A stretch of 8,309 nucleotides of DNA. It comes from Candidatus Subteraquimicrobium carltonvillense (GTDB lineage Bacteria; Actinomycetota; Aquicultoria; Subteraquimicrobiales; Subteraquimicrobiaceae). Where the stretch lies: contig DDKQ01000067.1 of assembly GCA_002339355.1 (NCBI GenBank), positions 1 through 8,309 on the forward strand, in the 5' to 3' direction. Position numbers and translations under genes: made by a program. Below, one piece after another: positions 1-6,174 of the stretch (positions are counted from its first letter, which is position 1; every line of letters starts with the position of its first letter). The notes beneath the pieces were generated by a model. That model made no database searches. It was not told the DNA's origin and was given only the letters and a program-made list of their open reading frames with translations.

Positions 1-1321
1 TTAAATCCTCATACCATTCCTTGTGTATTGCAGCTCCATTAATGCGAAGTATTCCGCGTTGTAATAAGATGTCGATGACTCTTTTGGCACCACTTCTATT
101 CAGACCGCTCTTCTGACTAATCTCATTGGGTTTAAGAGGTTGATATTTGCTCTTCTTGACCAGCAAATCCACTATCTCTTCGTGTTCCCCTTTTTCGAAT
201 ACCTCCAATTGCTTGATGGTATCGGGATCATAGCGCCTATATTTCCTGCAATTTGTCTCGAGTATCATTCCCCCTCCGATGGTTGAGATGGGACTTAAAC
301 TCCTTACTATGTATTTGTCGAAGGGAACTGGCACCAGTTTTTTCTCCAATCTGAATTGGACCAGTGCACTTTCCCCAGGGAGGAGCTTCTCGCTATTCAT
401 GAGTATTACCCGAGCCACCGCTTCGCTTGTCCCGGAATAAAACTTCACTCTCTGTCTCCGATAAAGGGGCTCCGAGTTGGATTCCAGATAATGAAGTCGC
501 GCGTTGATAAGGTGAGTAGGAATCAGAGATCCCACTTCGGCGAGAATCATCCCCCTCTCCAGCTCTTCTACTTTTACATTTGGCAGATTTACTCCCACCC
601 TTTGACCAGCTGTGGCTTCAGAGACCCTGCGTCTGCGGATCTGAATGCTTCGAGCTTTAACCTTAAAGCCAAGGGGATATATCTCTACCTCATCGCCTTC
701 CTTGATGCGGCCGGAAGCGATGGTTCCAGTGACCACGGTGCCATGACCGGGCATGATGAAAACTCTATCGATGGGCAACCGGAAAGCCTTGTCTCTCTCC
801 TTCTCGTTCACCCTTCGAGCGATCTCGTCGAGGGCGTGTTTGATCTCAGTTATCCCTCGACCATCCTTGGAGGAGAAATATATGAGAGGAGCATTTTCCA
901 GGAAGGTACCTTTAACTAATTGGGTAACCTCTTCGGTGGCGAGTTCGAGAAGTTCATCATCGACGAGGTCGATTTTGGAGATGACCATCAAACCGTATTT
1001 GATCTCCAATAGCCTGAGAATATCTAAATGCTCGCGGGTTTGAGGCATGGGACCATCATCGGCGGCTACGACAAGAAGGGCGATATCCACGCCCCAAATT
1101 CCCCGAAGCATGTTCCTTATCAATTTCTCATGTCCCGGTACATCGATGATGTCCAGTATTTGTCCGGAGGGCAGCTTAAGTGTGGCAAATCCTATATCTA
1201 TTGAAATCCCCTTTTCCTTCTCTTCCTTCAGTCTATCCGTGTCTATTCCAGTTAATGCTTTCACAAGGGTTGTCTTACCGTGGTCGATGTGACCGGCGGT
1301 GCCCACCACCAGATTCCTCAA
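1..1321 (-). CDS. selB: Selenocysteine-specific elongation factor SelB, C-terminal part cut by the window edge
   Basis: SelB is the GTPase that carries Sec-tRNA to UGA codons marked by a SECIS hairpin. I translated 440 uninterrupted codons with no stop before the window edge; full SelB is usually about 600-640 residues, so roughly a third is missing. Visible features are the P-loop GHIDHGKT (residues 10-17), DVPGH (60-64), the conserved AADDGPMPQTREH stretch (87-99), SKID in the base-recognition loop (115-118), EF-Tu-like domains 2-3, the SelB-typical TIGGG (347-351), and the first winged helix of the SECIS-binding domain from about residue 380. The start is TTG at 1321-1319, preceded by a strong GGGAGGAA Shine-Dalgarno; no ATG fits the conserved N-terminus. 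The gene implies that the organism makes selenoproteins, although no selC, selA or selD is in view. A Sec-like tRNA-Cys gene lies about 340 bases upstream on the same strand. The family call is very secure. Confidence 0.97.
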   Translation of the reverse strand, partial: MRNLVVGTAGHIDHGKTTLVKALTGIDTDRLKEEKEKGISIDIGFATLKLPSGQILDIIDVPGHEKLIRNMLRGIWGVDIALLVVAADDGPMPQTREHLDILRLLEIKYGLMVISKIDLVDDELLELATEEVTQLVKGTFLENAPLIYFSSKDGRGITEIKHALDEIARRVNEKERDKAFRLPIDRVFIMPGHGTVVTGTIASGRIKEGDEVEIYPLGFKVKARSIQIRRRRVSEATAGQRVGVNLPNVKVEELERGMILAEVGSLIPTHLINARLHYLESNSEPLYRRQRVKFYSGTSEAVARVILMNSEKLLPGESALVQFRLEKKLVPVPFDKYIVRSLSPISTIGGGMILETNCRKYRRYDPDTIKQLEVFEKGEHEEIVDLLVKKSKYQPLKPNEISQKSGLNRSGAKRVIDILLQRGILRINGAAIHKEWYEDL

Positions 1322-1387
1322 CTCGTTCCTCCCTAGAAGCTCTGATACTCGAATAGCTTTTTGTTCCTTAACAAATCTATAAAATCT

Positions 1388-1444
1388 CGATTAGCGATTA
1401 GCGACGTTCGATCCACCCCCGACTCCCAACTAACAAACTCCCAA
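1388..1444. repeat. Short direct repeats in the selB leader
   Basis: Two tandem copies of CGATTAG (1388-1401, followed by a partial third) are followed by two copies of ACTCCCAA (1422-1429 and 1437-1444) spaced 15 bases apart. Between them, at 1406-1413, is GTTCGATCC, which resembles a tRNA T-arm on the plus strand. These low-complexity repeats lie in the presumed 5' leader of selB. No function is evident. Confidence 0.5.
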
Positions 1445-1450
1445 TTAAAA

Positions 1451-1473
1451 GGGGGCAAGGGGAATCGAACCTC
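1451..1473 (-). repeat. Exact 23-bp copy of the 3' end of the neighbouring tRNA gene
   Basis: Positions 1451-1473 are identical to 1658-1680, the 3' acceptor strand, T-loop and part of the T-stem of the tRNA-Cys gene, in the same orientation. The match stops abruptly on both sides. Upstream of this copy there is no anticodon arm or matching 5' acceptor strand, so it is not a second functional tRNA. Duplicated tRNA 3' ends are typical scars of integrase att sites, but only 184 bp separate the two copies and no integrase gene is visible. Confidence 0.75.
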
Positions 1474-1594
1474 GCTCACTTCCGTTCGCTCCTTCGAGGG
1501 GAAACCCAGTGTTTCCCCTCGAATAACTCCCCATCCTTATGGATGATTAAGGGGGAATCCTTCCCCCTTAAAGAACCCCCTTAGTTCGATTCCC
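1451..1594. repeat. Palindrome-rich cassette with tRNA T-arm-like ends
   Basis: This is a 144-bp stretch between the tRNA and selB built of nested palindromes. The ends are an 11-bp inverted repeat, GGGAATCGAAC (1460-1470) and GTTCGATTCCC (1584-1594), each resembling a tRNA T-arm. Inside are a perfect 13-bp hairpin (1493-1505 with 1511-1523, loop CCAGT), a 5-bp hairpin (1532-1536 with 1541-1545) and a perfect 11-bp hairpin (1547-1557 with 1561-1571, loop TCC). It contains no open reading frame that looks real. It could be a small non-autonomous mobile element, a decayed tRNA array, or a structured leader RNA; the sequence alone does not decide. Confidence 0.65.
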
Positions 1595-1656
1595 AAAATA
1601 CTTTTCTCTTTCCAATTTGCCTAACCTAAAAAAATCGACCTTCTTCATGTCACAAG

Positions 1657-1745
1657 AGGGGGCAAGGGGAATCGAACCTCCTCCAGCTTTGTTAGAGCCG
1701 GCCAACGGGTTTGCAGCCCGCGGGGTGCCCAGCACCATTGCCCCC
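1657..1745 (-). tRNA. tRNA-Cys(GCA) with a selenocysteine-tRNA-like body (8/4 acceptor/T fold with one bulge)
   Basis: This is an 89-nt tRNA gene including discriminator base 73; the 3' CCA is not encoded. Read 5' to 3' on the minus strand, it has an 8-bp acceptor stem (GGGGGCAA with TTGCCCCC) and a D arm of 4-5 bp with only 3-5 loop bases. The anticodon stem closes the loop CTGCAAA, giving anticodon GCA at 1712-1714. The variable arm is long, 6 bp including one G-U (CCGGCT with AGCTGG) and a 7-base loop. The T-loop is TTCGATT. The T-stem pairs GG-A-GG with CCCC if the A is bulged, an 8/4 fold; a 7/5 reading needs an A-C mismatch. The small D-loop, long variable arm and 8-bp acceptor resemble tRNA-Sec, while GCA and discriminator U (plus-strand A at 1657) are cysteine identity elements. 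It is most likely charged by CysRS. A true tRNA-Sec normally has UCA and G73. Confidence 0.9.
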
Positions 1746-1804
1746 AAACCACGCTTTCAAATCATCCAATTGCTCATTGCTTTCAAATCTGATATAAGTA
1801 TCTT

Positions 1805-1875
1805 GAGAGGGCAAAGGGTTCCAGGTAGCCTTCAGCTTCTTGGAAACTCAGGGATCCGCCAGATCCTGCCCTCTC
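1805..1875 (-). ncRNA. Candidate structured RNA, closed three-way junction, class not recognised
   Basis: This is a 71-nt segment upstream of the tRNA-Cys gene. On the minus strand a perfect 9-bp stem (GAGAGGGCA with TGCCCTCTC) closes two hairpins: GGATC-TGGCG-GATCC, and a second built from TTCCA/TGGAA with an inner AGC-TGAAG-GCT, joined by short linkers. The size and branching recall small riboswitches, but the conserved bases do not match any class I can recall. The orientation is uncertain because the plus strand folds equally well and is followed by a T-rich stretch (1878-1883). It has no T-loop or anticodon, so it is not a tRNA. Confidence 0.35.
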
Positions 1876-1993
1876 GATTTTTATTACTATCTGAGCAATC
1901 TATCTGGAATTTTTATAATTATTATTAATTTTATTTATTCTATATTTTTATTCCTTTTTCCTGCCTAATATAAGAAAAAATTTAAAAAAAGAT

Positions 1994-2020
1994 AAAAAAA
2001 GAGCCACTTTAGCGTGGCTC
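1994..2020 (-). terminator. Rho-independent terminator of the CO dehydrogenase unit
   Basis: On the minus strand the stem GAGCCAC/GTGGCTC (7 bp, loop GCTAAA) is followed directly by seven T residues. It lies about 200 bases past the flavoprotein stop codon, and the stop of the possible small ORF falls in its loop. It separates the cooF-cooS-FNOR transcript from the tRNA-selB region. Confidence 0.85.
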
Positions 2021-2161
2021 GCTAGCTAAAATCCCTTTAGAATATCGAGAAGAACCAAAACAATTGACCAAGAAGACCAATATCCCGACAATAAATGCGC
2101 AAAGCTCCCAAAATTTCAACCTCGGCAAGTTCAAGACTGAAATTGTAGGATATAAAAACAT
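2009..2161 (-). CDS. Possible 50-residue membrane peptide
   Basis: The start is ATG at 2161-2159, preceded by AGGGGG about four bases upstream. The product would be 50 residues with one clear hydrophobic segment (about residues 18-37, WELCAFIVGILVFLVNCFG) and a basic, polar C-terminus. The frame stays open upstream to 2290 (93 residues), but that form would overlap the end of the flavoprotein gene by 71 bases, so I prefer the short form. The stop lies inside the terminator loop. I recognise no family. It may be the last gene of the CO dehydrogenase operon or a chance frame. Confidence 0.3.
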   Translation of the reverse strand: MFLYPTISVLNLPRLKFWELCAFIVGILVFLVNCFGSSRYSKGILASEPR

Positions 2162-2219
2162 TACGCCCCCTAATAACCAGTGGAATAATTTTTTAATTAT
2201 AAGTTTACCAGAGAATTTT

Positions 2220-3470
2220 CTAGTTGGATGTAGGGATTTCAAGAATCGCTTTTTGGATGATATCAGCGTATGAGAAACCTCGCGTGGCAATGATATCCAA
2301 GCTTAGCTCACTAAGGGCGAAACCCTTGTTGAAGATGTCGAAGAAGGTCCCAATTCCATCAAATTTGCCTATTGTCTGGACGCCTACAACCTTGCTTTTT
2401 TCAAGAGATAATTTAATGATCCTTCCATTACCTTCAAGCACAGAAGATTCTTCTCCTTCGATACTTCCCACACTAAAGGCGGTGATGCCCAAGGCTTCCA
2501 CTGCATTAAAAATCATTGAAGGCATACATTTCCCATCGAATCCGGTCATGTTTAAACCCGCTGTTTCACCCTGCCTGGTAGCATTGACAACGAGTGGAAC
2601 AACATTCCTTCTTCCAAAGATATCAAAATATTCAACAACGTCACCTGCAGCGTAAATCCCTGGGATACTGGTCTCCATTTTTTCGCTAACGAGTATGCCT
2701 CTATCCTTTTCGATACCTATTCCTTCCATGAAGGGGATATTTGGTCCAACCCCAGTTGCTACGACTATCATATCCGCGTCTATTCTTCTATTACCAACTA
2801 CGACTCCTCCCACGATGGAGTCATCCTCATCCCTACCCAAAATCTGCTCCACTTGCGCAGCCAAGAAAAATCTGACTCCTTTCTTTTCCAAATGACGTTG
2901 GATAATGCCAGCCATTTCTGGATCAAGCATTCGCGGAAGTATGCTCTTTGCAACCTCCACAAAGGTAACCTCAACACTCCGGGTCACCAACGCATTACAA
3001 GCCATTAACCCAATGGGACCTGCCCCTATAATCACTGCTCTTTTAGCTCCCATCGCTATCATTGAAAGGATTTCATCGGCATCTGCGATAGTTTTAAATG
3101 TCGTTACATTTTTCTTCCGAATACCAGGGATGGGAGGTATTGAAACATTCGACCCTGTAGCGATGAGAAGATGGTCATATTCAAGAGCCTTTCCACTTTC
3201 GAGGTTAACCTTCCTGTTACGGGGATCGATGGAGATAGCTTTATCACCAAAGTGTGTCTCCACCCGTTGATCGTGATAAAAATCCGCCGTCTTTAAATAA
3301 AGGAAAGCCCGGGGCTTCTCTCCAGTTATGTAATTATGAATAGCACGAGGAGCATAAGACAGTTCCTTCTCCGCAGAAACAATAACAATACTTGAAGAGC
3401 TATCCACACTTCTTATGGACTTCAAAGCCGCAAGTGCCGCATAGCCGTTGCCTAAAATGACGTATCTCAT
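2220..3470 (-). CDS. FAD/NAD(P)-dependent oxidoreductase of the CO dehydrogenase operon
   Basis: This 416-residue flavoprotein of the pyridine nucleotide-disulfide oxidoreductase fold probably moves electrons between the CooF ferredoxin and NAD(P)(H) in the cytoplasm. Visible motifs are the FAD-binding GNGYAA (7-12), IATGS (103-107), the second Rossmann motif GAGPIG (149-154) with Glu172 after the following strand (suggesting NADH rather than NADPH), VATG (237-240) and AAGDVVE (274-280). Where NADH oxidases and CoA-disulfide reductases have a redox cysteine, this protein reads LSYAPR (37-42), so it should not use a disulfide mechanism. The start is ATG with GGAG eight bases upstream; the stop is TAG. 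It follows cooS after 46 bases that hold a 14-bp tandem repeat. Flavoproteins of this type, often called FNOR, accompany cooS and cooF in many anaerobes and have been linked to NADH formation or oxidative-stress defence. The exact electron acceptor is inference. Confidence 0.88.
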   Translation of the reverse strand: MRYVILGNGYAALAALKSIRSVDSSSSIVIVSAEKELSYAPRAIHNYITGEKPRAFLYLKTADFYHDQRVETHFGDKAISIDPRNRKVNLESGKALEYDHLLIATGSNVSIPPIPGIRKKNVTTFKTIADADEILSMIAMGAKRAVIIGAGPIGLMACNALVTRSVEVTFVEVAKSILPRMLDPEMAGIIQRHLEKKGVRFFLAAQVEQILGRDEDDSIVGGVVVGNRRIDADMIVVATGVGPNIPFMEGIGIEKDRGILVSEKMETSIPGIYAAGDVVEYFDIFGRRNVVPLVVNATRQGETAGLNMTGFDGKCMPSMIFNAVEALGITAFSVGSIEGEESSVLEGNGRIIKLSLEKSKVVGVQTIGKFDGIGTFFDIFNKGFALSELSLDIIATRGFSYADIIQKAILEIPTSN

Positions 3471-3480
3471 TGCTAGATCT

Positions 3481-3522
3481 CCAGTTCATTAAATCCAGTT
3501 CATTAAATCCAGTTCATTAAAT
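3481..3522 (-). repeat. Three exact tandem copies of a 14-bp unit at the cooS/FNOR junction
   Basis: The plus-strand unit is CCAGTTCATTAAAT. On the coding strand each copy contains TAATG, a stop codon overlapping a start codon by one base. The cooS stop TAA (3519-3517) is part of the first copy. The array therefore reads as cooS stop, then two ORFs of ATG AAC TGG ATT TAA, then a third ATG that is out of frame with the flavoprotein start. It looks like a tandem duplication of an original stop-start junction and may affect translational coupling. Confidence 0.95.
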
Positions 3523-5439
3523 CCCCAGCTTGCTTCTTTTTTCAGTGATATGTTTATAAATACCCTCGGCGGCCTCTTCCGGATTCGTCTCCACAAGGAC
3601 TTTACCCCCTGTGATCTTAGGCAACTCCTCCGTTAAAATTTTGAGGGCAACTGGGCTTCCGAAAACTCTCGGAGGAGGTGCAACATGCACTAGAACTCCA
3701 GTACCCAGAAAGAAGCTACCGATTGAGACGGCTTTTTCAGTGATAAATTCCGGTGCTGATCCTGCCACGGGAAGATCACTTACATACACTCCGATTTTAT
3801 CAGCTAGAGCGGCGAGGAGATCGTATATCCTGCTATTATCCACACAGGAACCCAAGTGCCATACTGGTGGCAACGGGGCACCAAATCCCATAGCCTTACC
3901 CAGAGCGGAAAGGGCACCTTTCAGTTTACCGCCGCAGTATTTCTCGGTTGCATCTGAATTCAAAAATCCGGCTTGAGCCAGTATGTGAGTGACGCAGCCG
4001 GTGGTTACGATCAAAACATTTTTATTTAACAGAGACCTGGCCATCCTTTCCGCCATTGATGTGTATCTGAGCTTAGGATTCGGACAACCCACCATACCCA
4101 CAGCACCGAATACATCTCCATTCTTGATCGCATCTATTACCGGAGCCAGAGGATCATCGGGATTAACCTTAGAGAGAAGACCCACTAATGCCTCGACGGA
4201 AAGACCAGTAATCCCCTTAACCGTTCTTTTTGGAATCATAACATTCTCATCTTTCAACTTTTTCCGCGCCTTAAATGCCTCTATTGCCAGCTTCACTATC
4301 TCCTGGGCTTTTTCACCCGCCTTTTGGGGCTCGAATTCTATATGGATGGCATCGGGATTCTTAACAAAAGGAATTGTTGTGATGAATTTTGTATCGTAGC
4401 AGGAGGCAATAGTCGTCAAGCTCGGCCATATGCACTGCATGTCTACAACCATAGCGTCTACAGCTCCCGTTAGAAGGATCAGCTCCGCCTGTGTCTCATG
4501 GCCAGCCATGGGTATCCCAAAACGCATGGTGAGTTCATTTCCAGTGCAGCAAATTCCAACCACATTTATGCGCTCGGCCCCAGCAGCTTTGGCCTCGCTT
4601 TCCAGTTTCTCGGACATTTCCAAAACCTTTGCCGAGAGAACCGGACTGTGTCCGTGAACCGCGATATTTACCGAATCCTTTTCTAAAACACCAAAATTTG
4701 CCATTGTTTCCTGCGGTTGTGGGATGCCAAAAATTACACCTTGAAGATCAGTGGCGGGCATCAATCCCGCATAGTTATCGACCATGCCCATCCTTAAGGT
4801 CGCAATCCAAAGATTAACTGGATCGGCGTCATTTCCCATTGAAGTTCTATGCATGGCTACCTCAACCTCGTTATGGGGATTGGAAATTACGAGACCGTTT
4901 TTCTCTAATTTCTCGTACTCCCGCTTGGTTGTCCTGGCCTTGATCCAGTTCATTGGTTGACCATCCTGTCTCCCAAAATCTTCAAGAGCCTTATCTGCAA
5001 CATCAACGGCGATCTCATTGATATCCTTACCATCGACGGAAATGCCATGAGCGGTGGCAATTCTCTTCAGCTTCTCAGGATCTTTTATGGAGTACTCCTT
5101 GATCTCCCCTTCCCCAATGCCTTTTAGAAGAAGAGCGACCTCACGGGCATGACCCATATGAGAGCAAGCGCCGCCCACGGCTGAACGTAGGAAATTTCTG
5201 GCCACGATGACGTCGGGGGAAGCTCCACAGACTCCCTTTCGAGGTCCATCTCCAAAGGGATCGATCCGACAGGGACCCATATAGCACATTATGCAACAGG
5301 TCCCGAGTTCGCCGAAGCCGCACTCGGGCATCATCTTTTCAAGTCTATCTTCAAAAGTTTCAATGCCCTCATCTCTAGCCTTGTCAAACATCCGAAGGTC
5401 ATCGGGATTAGTAAACTCGTTTTTATAGAAGTTAATCAT
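3517..5439 (-). CDS. cooS: Anaerobic Ni-Fe carbon monoxide dehydrogenase catalytic subunit
   Basis: CooS oxidises CO with water to CO2, two electrons and two protons, or the reverse, in the cytoplasm. The product is 640 residues, the usual length. All metal ligands known from the Rhodospirillum rubrum enzyme have counterparts: D- and B-cluster cysteines at 40, 48, 49, 52, 57 and 71 with the family spacing; the C-cluster His in HGHSP (near 264); Cys at 297-298 (GICCTGNE), 336 (DMQCI), 452 (VGCPNP), 482 (TTGC) and 532 (HLGSC); the proton-path histidines at 94 and 97; and Lys569. The enzyme should therefore be active. I start it at ATG 5439-5437, with GGGGGAGG eight bases upstream; a longer form beginning at 5478 would add 13 poorly conserved residues. 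The start overlaps the end of cooF by 8 bases, implying translational coupling. No acetyl-CoA synthase or CooC gene is in the window, so this is a monofunctional CODH. Confidence 0.97.
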   Translation of the reverse strand: MINFYKNEFTNPDDLRMFDKARDEGIETFEDRLEKMMPECGFGELGTCCIMCYMGPCRIDPFGDGPRKGVCGASPDVIVARNFLRSAVGGACSHMGHAREVALLLKGIGEGEIKEYSIKDPEKLKRIATAHGISVDGKDINEIAVDVADKALEDFGRQDGQPMNWIKARTTKREYEKLEKNGLVISNPHNEVEVAMHRTSMGNDADPVNLWIATLRMGMVDNYAGLMPATDLQGVIFGIPQPQETMANFGVLEKDSVNIAVHGHSPVLSAKVLEMSEKLESEAKAAGAERINVVGICCTGNELTMRFGIPMAGHETQAELILLTGAVDAMVVDMQCIWPSLTTIASCYDTKFITTIPFVKNPDAIHIEFEPQKAGEKAQEIVKLAIEAFKARKKLKDENVMIPKRTVKGITGLSVEALVGLLSKVNPDDPLAPVIDAIKNGDVFGAVGMVGCPNPKLRYTSMAERMARSLLNKNVLIVTTGCVTHILAQAGFLNSDATEKYCGGKLKGALSALGKAMGFGAPLPPVWHLGSCVDNSRIYDLLAALADKIGVYVSDLPVAGSAPEFITEKAVSIGSFFLGTGVLVHVAPPPRVFGSPVALKILTEELPKITGGKVLVETNPEEAAEGIYKHITEKRSKLGI

Positions 5440-5989
5440 GGAATTCGCCTCCCCCTTTCTCTCTGCCAATCGTCTCAATGCCCCTTCTCTCAGCTTCCGC
5501 AGCTCTTTTAGCCGATTTAAGCATCTCCTGCCTGGCTAAATCCTTAATTTCCTTATAGGAGAGAGCTTTAGTGGGACACGCAGCTGTACAAGCGGGTTCC
5601 AGACCCTCTCTCAACCTCTCAATGCACCCATCACACTTAAAGGCAACCTTATAATCATAACTGGGAACAATTGCACCGTACGGACAGACCATGGCACACA
5701 TCCAACACCCTATACAACGATCATCGTTGATGAGGACAATGCCTCGCTCTCTCTCAAGCGATATCGCCTCCGTGGGACAGGCAGCTATGCAGGGTGCATG
5801 CTTGCAGTGCATACACTTGGCAGGATAGTTAATTCCAGGAGCAAACTGAATATTCACTGTGTACCTGGGTAAAGGGTATTCAAAGATGGCTTTGAAGAGG
5901 TCTTTTGATTTTGAGTGGGCAATTGAACATTGAAGCTCGCATGTCCTACAGGCAGTACATCTGGTTGGATCAATCATTACCTCTTTCAC
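5432..5989 (-). CDS. cooF: CooF-type ferredoxin with four [4Fe-4S] clusters
   Basis: This is the electron carrier partner of CooS. The 185-residue protein has 16 cysteines in four groups: 11/14/17/21 (CTACRTCELQC), 59/62/67/71, 92/95/98/102 and 119/122/134/138. This is the arrangement of the HycB/CooF family of polyferredoxins, which pass electrons from CODH, formate dehydrogenase or similar enzymes to a hydrogenase or oxidoreductase. There are no membrane segments. The C-terminus is charged and helical. I choose GTG at 5989-5987, spaced well behind AGGAGAGGT; an ATG frame from 6013 also exists but would place that ribosome-binding site inside the gene. It is the first gene of the operon, overlapping cooS by 8 bases, which makes a shared role in CO oxidation very likely. 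HycB-like proteins of other complexes share this architecture, so the symbol rests partly on context. Confidence 0.93.
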   Translation of the reverse strand: MKEVMIDPTRCTACRTCELQCSIAHSKSKDLFKAIFEYPLPRYTVNIQFAPGINYPAKCMHCKHAPCIAACPTEAISLERERGIVLINDDRCIGCWMCAMVCPYGAIVPSYDYKVAFKCDGCIERLREGLEPACTAACPTKALSYKEIKDLARQEMLKSAKRAAEAERRGIETIGREKGGGEFHD

Positions 5990-6063
5990 ATTATCACCTC
6001 TCCTGTTGAACATTCAAATTCTGCATATGTTTAAAAATCACTCTAATATTACAAATTTGAGCA

Positions 6064-6089
6064 GATTTAAATTACGATTTATTTAAATC
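6064..6089. promoter_or_regulatory. 26-bp palindrome upstream of cooF, candidate operator
   Basis: This is a perfect 9-bp inverted repeat, GATTTAAAT (6064-6072) and ATTTAAATC (6081-6089), with an 8-base spacer, about 75 bases upstream of the cooF start. On the minus strand, plausible but weak promoter elements surround it: TTGTCT, a 17-base gap and TAATTT overlapping the repeat, or TAATAT just downstream. It does not match the CooA or FNR consensus that I know. In AT-rich DNA some of this symmetry could be chance. Confidence 0.35.
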
Positions 6090-6174
6090 AAAGACAACGT
6101 AAATTATTCCGTGTAAATTCTTCCTTTGAAAATAGATGAGTGTATTCTCCTATTTGGATTCCAACGATACTAGC

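Noticed and set aside
356..1292. Plus-strand open frames across the selB region
   Set aside because: They lie antisense to a well-conserved SelB frame and resemble no protein; they are by-products of its codon use.
1451..1566. A second tRNA (possibly selC) using the duplicated 3' end
   Set aside because: A GGGGG-AAGG stretch could pair with the 3' acceptor strand, but there is no UCA or other valid anticodon loop, the T-stem does not close, and the middle is dominated by unrelated long hairpins.
3481..3522. CRISPR-like repeat array
   Set aside because: The units are only 14 bp, directly tandem, have no spacers, and begin within the cooS stop codon.
5141..5323. Minus-strand 60-residue frame inside cooS
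   Set aside because: It overlaps the cluster-binding N-terminal region of cooS in another frame and has no features of its own.
3440..5478. Longer cooS start at 5478
   Set aside because: The added 13 residues would overlap cooF by 47 bases and lack a good ribosome-binding site, whereas ATG 5439 has a strong one and gives a length and cysteine numbering matching the family.
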